Assembly: GCF_010586825.1 (NCBI RefSeq)
Contig: NZ_JAAAGB010000001.1
Coordinates: 186,001-250,000, forward strand
Direction of reading: 5' to 3'
Source of the DNA: Draconibacterium mangrovi
GTDB taxonomy: Bacteria; Bacteroidota; Bacteroidia; Bacteroidales; Prolixibacteraceae
DNA length: 64,000 nt
Within the stretch, counting starts at the first letter, position 1. Each line of letters starts with the position of its first letter. Positions 60,165 through 64,000 of this stretch are shown piece after piece. Both the position numbers and the translations under genes were made by a program. The notes beneath the pieces were generated by a model, which saw nothing but the letters and a program-made list of their open reading frames with translations, did no database searches and was not told where the DNA came from.

Positions 60165-61067
60165 TCAGCGACTCAGACCTCTATCCCTGTTCTTCACCTT
60201 ATACTTCATGTTTGGTTCCTTTTTACGCCGGTTACTCCGCTCTATCAACCGGTTGACATCTCTGGCCCATTGCGCCAACTGAAACTCGTCGATCATGGGC
60301 GAAGTAATTTGCTGCTCTTGTTCAGCATTTTGAGAATGATGAAATCGTGGCCGCTCTTCAAATTCTGAAAGCCGGATGGGATAGCGTACCGGACTTCCGT
60401 TTTCATCCGTAATAAATACCACGTGTCCTCTTCCTGATTTCCGGACTTCCACATTAAACAGCTCCAGCGATTTGTTGTAAAGTTGTTTATTGCTAACCGA
60501 TTCAATCTGATTCATCTGATAAAACAAACTCTCCAGGTTTTGTTTCAGGTTTCTGCTTCCTGCTGAAAATTTCAGATTGGATTGAACCTGGCTCTGTTCT
60601 TTGGTCAGATCATATTTTTGTTCCAGGGATTTGATAAACCGTTGCGTCTTTTGTTTCTCGTAATCATCCCTGATCTTTCGGAAAGTTGTTTTGTCAATTC
60701 GTGTGGAAACAATATGAAAGTGTGTCCGGTCCAGGTCGGTGTGTTTGAAAACGAAGTAAGGTTGATTGCCATAGCCCAGGTGTTCCATCAGGTTTCCGAT
60801 CTCTGTACGCATCCCTTTGTCTCCCAGTTTTACCAGATCAGTCACAGTCGGATTCACAGAAATATGCAGTCCCTTCTTTTTTACCCGAGTATTCATGTCC
60901 TCAATCTTCTTAAGGGTATTTAGGCGGTTCTGTTTGGTTCCGGCAAAAGGATTGATTGTTGGTGTATTGTCACTTTTATAAAATACAGCTTTCTTCTGTT
61001 CCACTTTCTTCTCATTGTAAAACAAAGCGTTTTGCGTACTGGAGGACTGATGGATGACAATAACCAT
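60165..61067 (-). CDS. Relaxase/mobilisation nuclease (Bacteroidetes MobB-like)
   Basis: The start at 61067 (MVIVIHQSSSTQNALFYNEKKVEQ in essence) is preferred: it is the family N-terminus and lies nine bases after the stop of the accessory gene, while the longer frame would overlap it. The 300-residue protein has the relaxase domain: an N-terminal strand, ISVNPTVTDL, and the metal-binding HxH in DRTHFHIVST near residue 115. A C-terminal part with VRKSGRGHVVFITDENGSPVRYP is typical of Bacteroidetes mobilisation proteins. It should nick the adjacent oriT and lead the strand into the recipient. The tail is basic (KVKNRDRG). Confidence 0.88.
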   Translation of the reverse strand: MVIVIHQSSSTQNALFYNEKKVEQKKAVFYKSDNTPTINPFAGTKQNRLNTLKKIEDMNTRVKKKGLHISVNPTVTDLVKLGDKGMRTEIGNLMEHLGYGNQPYFVFKHTDLDRTHFHIVSTRIDKTTFRKIRDDYEKQKTQRFIKSLEQKYDLTKEQSQVQSNLKFSAGSRNLKQNLESLFYQMNQIESVSNKQLYNKSLELFNVEVRKSGRGHVVFITDENGSPVRYPIRLSEFEERPRFHHSQNAEQEQQITSPMIDEFQLAQWARDVNRLIERSNRRKKEPNMKYKVKNRDRGLSR

Positions 61068-61075
61068 GGCAAGGA

Positions 61076-61444
61076 TTAGTTTAGTTGCTCTTGTAAAAAA
61101 GCAAGGCATTTCATCATCATCTGAAAGGCTTGTTTTAACAATTTCCGGTCGTTATCGCCAACGTTATAGGTTGAAAAAGAATTCATTTTTTTGGAGAGTT
61201 GGTTTAGGGTAACACCAATTTTATTGAGTTCAAAATCCAATTCCTGTAGTTGCTGACTGGTATTTTCATCCAGAGAAATAACTTTCTTGTCCAATCGTCT
61301 GAAGATCCGGGAACGTACATAATCGCTCATACAGGGATAGCCTTCGGATCGGGTCAAGGCCTTTATCCGAAGCTTCTCATCCCTGCTTACCCTTACGAGC
61401 AGCATCTGGTCCCGTTTGTCCTTTTCAGTCGATTTTGTTGGCAT
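61076..61444 (-). CDS. Mobilisation accessory protein (MobC/MobA-like, ribbon-helix-helix)
   Basis: A 122-residue DNA-binding protein. N-terminal residues about 12-50 (QMLLVRVSRDEKLRIKAL, then YVRSRIF) are a ribbon-helix-helix; the C-terminal half (about 60-122) with LDFELNKIGVTLNQLSKKMN matches the MobC domain. These proteins bind oriT and help the relaxase open the nick site. The gene lies between the relaxase gene and the structured oriT candidate, the usual layout in Bacteroidetes mobilisable elements. Confidence 0.88.
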   Translation of the reverse strand: MPTKSTEKDKRDQMLLVRVSRDEKLRIKALTRSEGYPCMSDYVRSRIFRRLDKKVISLDENTSQQLQELDFELNKIGVTLNQLSKKMNSFSTYNVGDNDRKLLKQAFQMMMKCLAFLQEQLN

Positions 61445-61467
61445 TCTGAGCTATAATCTTCGTTTTA

Positions 61468-61573
61468 GGGGGAGGGGAATCCTTGTCGGTTTTGAAAAAA
61501 CCGTCCGGCCCCTGCCGGGCAAGATGACAAGGCATTTGTATATACAAATGCACATCTTGCATTCCCCTCCCCC
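61468..61573. other. Candidate oriT: nested inverted repeats
   Basis: A 106-base intergenic segment packed with paired sequences. Outer arms GGGGGAGGGGAAT (61468-61480) / ATTCCCCTCCCCC (61561-61573); CCTTGTC (61481-61487) / GACAAGG (61526-61532); hairpin CGGTTTT-GAA-AAAACCG (61487-61503); hairpin CCGGC-CCCT-GCCGG (61505-61518); GCAAGATG (61519-61526) / CATCTTGC (61553-61560); and a perfect 20-base palindrome (61532-61551). Its position just upstream of the mobilisation accessory and relaxase genes is that of oriT. The nick base cannot be named. Confidence 0.72.
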
Positions 61574-61619
61574 GTAGTTATTTTCTATTGATTTTTCGAG
61601 GTCTACTCAGGTCGTGGAA

Positions 61620-62288
61620 TTACCCTACTTTCTGTTTTGCTCCTTTACTCTTGGCTTGTTTTTTATCCAAGTCTTTCTCCTGTTTAAAATCTGAAAAATT
61701 GATGGTTCTGTTAGCGGCATCCACCTGCAATGCTGCGCCGAATTTTTTGCCATTTCTTCCGGTCATTTTATCCAGATATACTTTCTTTCCGGCTGCCAGT
61801 TTTTGCTTTTGCTCCGCCGACAAGCTTGCTCCTTTGATCTTATCCGGGACTTTAATATTTTTGGTACGCAAGGGAATCAGTTCATTGGTTTTCGGATCAA
61901 GCGCCAGGTAGTAATTGTCTTTTTTTCCATCCTTGCCGGTAAGCTCAATGGTTTTCCCCAGGTTGCGTTCGGCCACCAGTTTGTTCCGCTCTGCATCAGT
62001 AAATTTATGTCCCATAAACTTTTCAGGAATACTTAAACGCTGAATGGGATGCACTTTTACACTTACTGTTCCGTCATCCTCCTTTTTCAAACGGAGTTTG
62101 GCCGGAATACGCTTTTGCTCGTCATTAACGATAGCATTAATGGTGTAGAGTTTTTGAGAACGAAATCCATTCAAAAAATCCCGGAGTTCATTTTCATCCA
62201 TACGGTTCACGAAATCTTTGTTTACCCCAACTTTTTCCAGTTTATCAAAGGGAATCTCGTCTTTTTTAATACGGGTACTTTGTTCCAT
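61620..62288 (-). CDS. DUF4099/DUF3945-type conjugative element protein
   Basis: A 222-residue soluble, charged protein. The N-terminal part IPFDKLEKVGVNKDFVNRM and DFLNGFRSQKLYTI resembles DUF4099; from about 80 on, LSIPEKFMGHKFTDAERNKL and VPDKIKGASLSAEQKQKL with Lys-rich linkers resemble repeats of DUF3945. Proteins with these domains are common in Bacteroidetes conjugative transposons, often next to topoisomerase or mobilisation genes; function unknown. It ends in a Lys-rich tail. It lies 43 bases after the coupling-protein gene and just left of it is oriT. Confidence 0.75.
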   Translation of the reverse strand: MEQSTRIKKDEIPFDKLEKVGVNKDFVNRMDENELRDFLNGFRSQKLYTINAIVNDEQKRIPAKLRLKKEDDGTVSVKVHPIQRLSIPEKFMGHKFTDAERNKLVAERNLGKTIELTGKDGKKDNYYLALDPKTNELIPLRTKNIKVPDKIKGASLSAEQKQKLAAGKKVYLDKMTGRNGKKFGAALQVDAANRTINFSDFKQEKDLDKKQAKSKGAKQKVG

Positions 62289-62331
62289 AATTAAATGTTT
62301 TAATGATTAATAAATATGCTGTCTCTGGTAT

Positions 62332-64000
62332 TTATGTGGCATCACGGAGTATGCCCACAATGTCGTTACATATCTTGTTGCGGTTATATTCCAGTACTCT
62401 ATCGATATTATCGAAGTCGTAGATATCCGGTATGCTTTGAAAATCCTTTTCCTCCTTATGAATGGCTGCCGTATCCACATCAATCAGGCAGTTAAAATTG
62501 CGCTGGCTCACCTGCTGATCAAAGTTATCGGCCACCTGCCCCACCATATAGCCCTGTGGCAGTGTCGCAATTTTCCCTTCCGGTACCAGAAAATCCATCT
62601 GTGTGGAGAAGGTTGACGACTGGGTATTCCGGTTGATATTGATGGACTGGCGTTCCTGCAGGATCTTCCCCATCCTGTTTTGGATAAATTTGGCAGTCTC
62701 GCCGATGGACTGCCCGGCAAAGACATTTCCGATGTTGGTAAGGATGGCATTGGCTTGCTCCTTCCCATAATCACGAATCAGTTGATCAATAGTCTGAATA
62801 CCTACTAATGTGGAAATTTTATTACTTCTTGCCGTGGCAATCAATGTATCGAGACCGCGGAAGTAGATCGTTGGGAGCTCATCAAAAACCAGTGATATTT
62901 TTTGTTGCCCCTTCCGGTTGATCACCTTTAGCATCCGTGTGATAAACAGAGAAAGTACGGCTCCATACATTTCAATACGAAGGGGATTATTGGCCAGACA
63001 AACGACTTTCGGCTCCTGAGGATTATTTATATCCAGTGAAAAATCATTCCCTGAACAGATCCAGTAAATTTCCTTACTGATGATCTTTGAGATGGCAATT
63101 TTCAGGCTTCCCAGCTGCCCTTCCAGTTGCTCGTTCGCTCCTCTTTTATGCGCATTTACAAAAGGATTTACGATGTTTTCCACATCCTTTTCTTTGGCAA
63201 GGATGGTAAAAAGGTCATCATATTCCAGCTGCAACAGTTCAATGGCATGTGGCAAGGTGCAGTACTCACCCCCTTTGTATTTTTTAAGAAACCAGATCAC
63301 TGCAGCAAAAAAGGAAACCGCAGATTCGGAAAAGAATTCACCCTGTTTGCGGATCCATTCACGGTTCAGGTTATACAATACCGTCCGGGATGATTCAAAG
63401 GCGTCAATGGGACTTTCCATTAACTCCGGGGCCAGCGGATTACAACGGTAGGATTTACGGATATCATCAATATTGATCACATAAAATTTCGTGGCTTCCG
63501 GCAAGCTCTTTTTCTTTTTGGCCTTCAGAAAATGGTTAAAGGTGACTTCCGAAAGATCCGGGTATTTAAAATCATAAACGCACATGGAAAAACCTTTTGC
63601 CAGGTGCTGTTTAATAGAGGGAAGTACCACCGAAAAGGATTTTCCGGAACCGGGCGTACCGATCACAATAGTTCCCCGAAAAGGATTGATCACATTAATC
63701 CAGCCCACCTGCTGCTTTTTGCGATACTGGTATATGGTTTCCAGGTTGACGGAATACTCATTGCCTTTATAGGACTTCTCCTGTGGAAAACTCTCATTTT
63801 CCAGGTTAAAACGGTCCTTCATCAGGTTTACATTAATCAGTTTGGAGATGTTATCAAAACCGATATTCAGCAGAACAAAGCCAAAGAAGGACAGCAGCAG
63901 ATAAACAAGAGGCGTTTGAAAAACCAGTAAACTTCCCCAATACATCACCAACCCAATCAGAACCTGAGTTACAATATTGGCAACTTTCAGGTCCCGGTCT
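62332..64000 (-). CDS. TraG/VirD4-type coupling protein, 5' end cut by window edge
   Basis: The frame is open to the right edge (upstream codons read KVANIVTQVLIGLVMYW), so the true start lies outside. At least 555 residues are visible. Two membrane helices occur near the visible N-terminus; the P-loop is GTPGSGKS in IVIGTPGSGKSFSVVLP and the Walker B region is ISLVFDELPTI. The TraM-recognition-type region IATARSNKISTLVGIQTIDQL follows. Coupling proteins bring the relaxase-DNA complex to a type IV secretion channel. The C-terminus is complete at 62332. Transfer genes for the channel itself are not in view. Confidence 0.9.
   Translation of the reverse strand, partial: DRDLKVANIVTQVLIGLVMYWGSLLVFQTPLVYLLLSFFGFVLLNIGFDNISKLINVNLMKDRFNLENESFPQEKSYKGNEYSVNLETIYQYRKKQQVGWINVINPFRGTIVIGTPGSGKSFSVVLPSIKQHLAKGFSMCVYDFKYPDLSEVTFNHFLKAKKKKSLPEATKFYVINIDDIRKSYRCNPLAPELMESPIDAFESSRTVLYNLNREWIRKQGEFFSESAVSFFAAVIWFLKKYKGGEYCTLPHAIELLQLEYDDLFTILAKEKDVENIVNPFVNAHKRGANEQLEGQLGSLKIAISKIISKEIYWICSGNDFSLDINNPQEPKVVCLANNPLRIEMYGAVLSLFITRMLKVINRKGQQKISLVFDELPTIYFRGLDTLIATARSNKISTLVGIQTIDQLIRDYGKEQANAILTNIGNVFAGQSIGETAKFIQNRMGKILQERQSININRNTQSSTFSTQMDFLVPEGKIATLPQGYMVGQVADNFDQQVSQRNFNCLIDVDTAAIHKEEKDFQSIPDIYDFDNIDRVLEYNRNKICNDIVGILRDAT

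Noticed and set aside
60117-60368. Plus-strand frame overlapping the relaxase end
   Set aside because: Composition and overlap with the relaxase C-terminus indicate a chance frame.

Overview
The window looks like chromosomal DNA of a marine or sediment Bacteroidetes, probably of the Marinilabiliales/Prolixibacteraceae type. Supporting signs are SusC/SusD pairs, many secreted glycoside hydrolases, a type IX secretion (Por) tail, promoters of the TTTG-N19-TAnnTTTG form, AT-rich gaps, a Chlamydia/Bacteroidetes-style V-type ATPase operon and Bacteroidetes-type mobilisation genes. The genus assignment is inference.

Region 1 (1-28.6 kb) is a polysaccharide utilisation locus for xylan-rich plant cell wall. 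Twelve minus-strand genes (1-19.4 kb) encode two GH3 enzymes, two CE1 esterases, a CE6-GH43 fusion, three further GH43 enzymes (one with CBM6), GH5, GH10, GH97 and a DUF3237 protein. Gaps are mostly 13-135 bases, so they probably form one or a few operons. Two plus-strand genes follow: a DUF6057 membrane protein and a lipoprotein with a CxxCH haem motif and a PD40 propeller. Next is the SusC/SusD outer-membrane pair (minus). Esterases would remove acyl groups, GH10 would cut the xylan backbone, GH43 and GH3 would trim side chains and oligomers, and SusCD would import them. No HTCS or other dedicated regulator is visible.

Region 2 (29.4-39.2 kb) holds a plus-strand GH9 enzyme with a near-perfect promoter and a large secreted protein of unknown function. 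A minus-strand four-gene cluster follows: two Tat-exported Gfo/Idh/MocA oxidoreductases, a Tat-exported ThuA-like protein and an MFS sugar transporter. Two loci (23.0-23.2 and 34.1-34.3 kb) carry the same family of 42-base tandem repeats.

Region 3 (40.3-55.2 kb) is housekeeping: two tandem universal stress proteins, a seven-gene V-type ATPase operon (A-B-E-DUF2764-D-I-K) ending in a strong terminator, a NarL-type two-component pair, an OmpA-family protein with PD40 repeats, RlmD, a 6S-like structured RNA and tRNA-Lys(UUU).

Region 4 (55.5-64 kb, all minus strand) is the left end of an integrated mobilisable or conjugative element. It starts at a truncated copy of a tRNA-Lys 3' end and carries HigBA, an ArdC-like anti-restriction protein, an AT-rich three-gene cargo operon (STAS-HATPase protein, STAS-like DUF4325 protein, small membrane protein), a relaxase and its accessory protein, a highly structured oriT candidate, a DUF4099/DUF3945-type protein and a TraG/VirD4-type coupling protein that runs off the right edge. 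The three-gene cargo operon is my best candidate for an undescribed system. The element's integrase and far end are not in the window.
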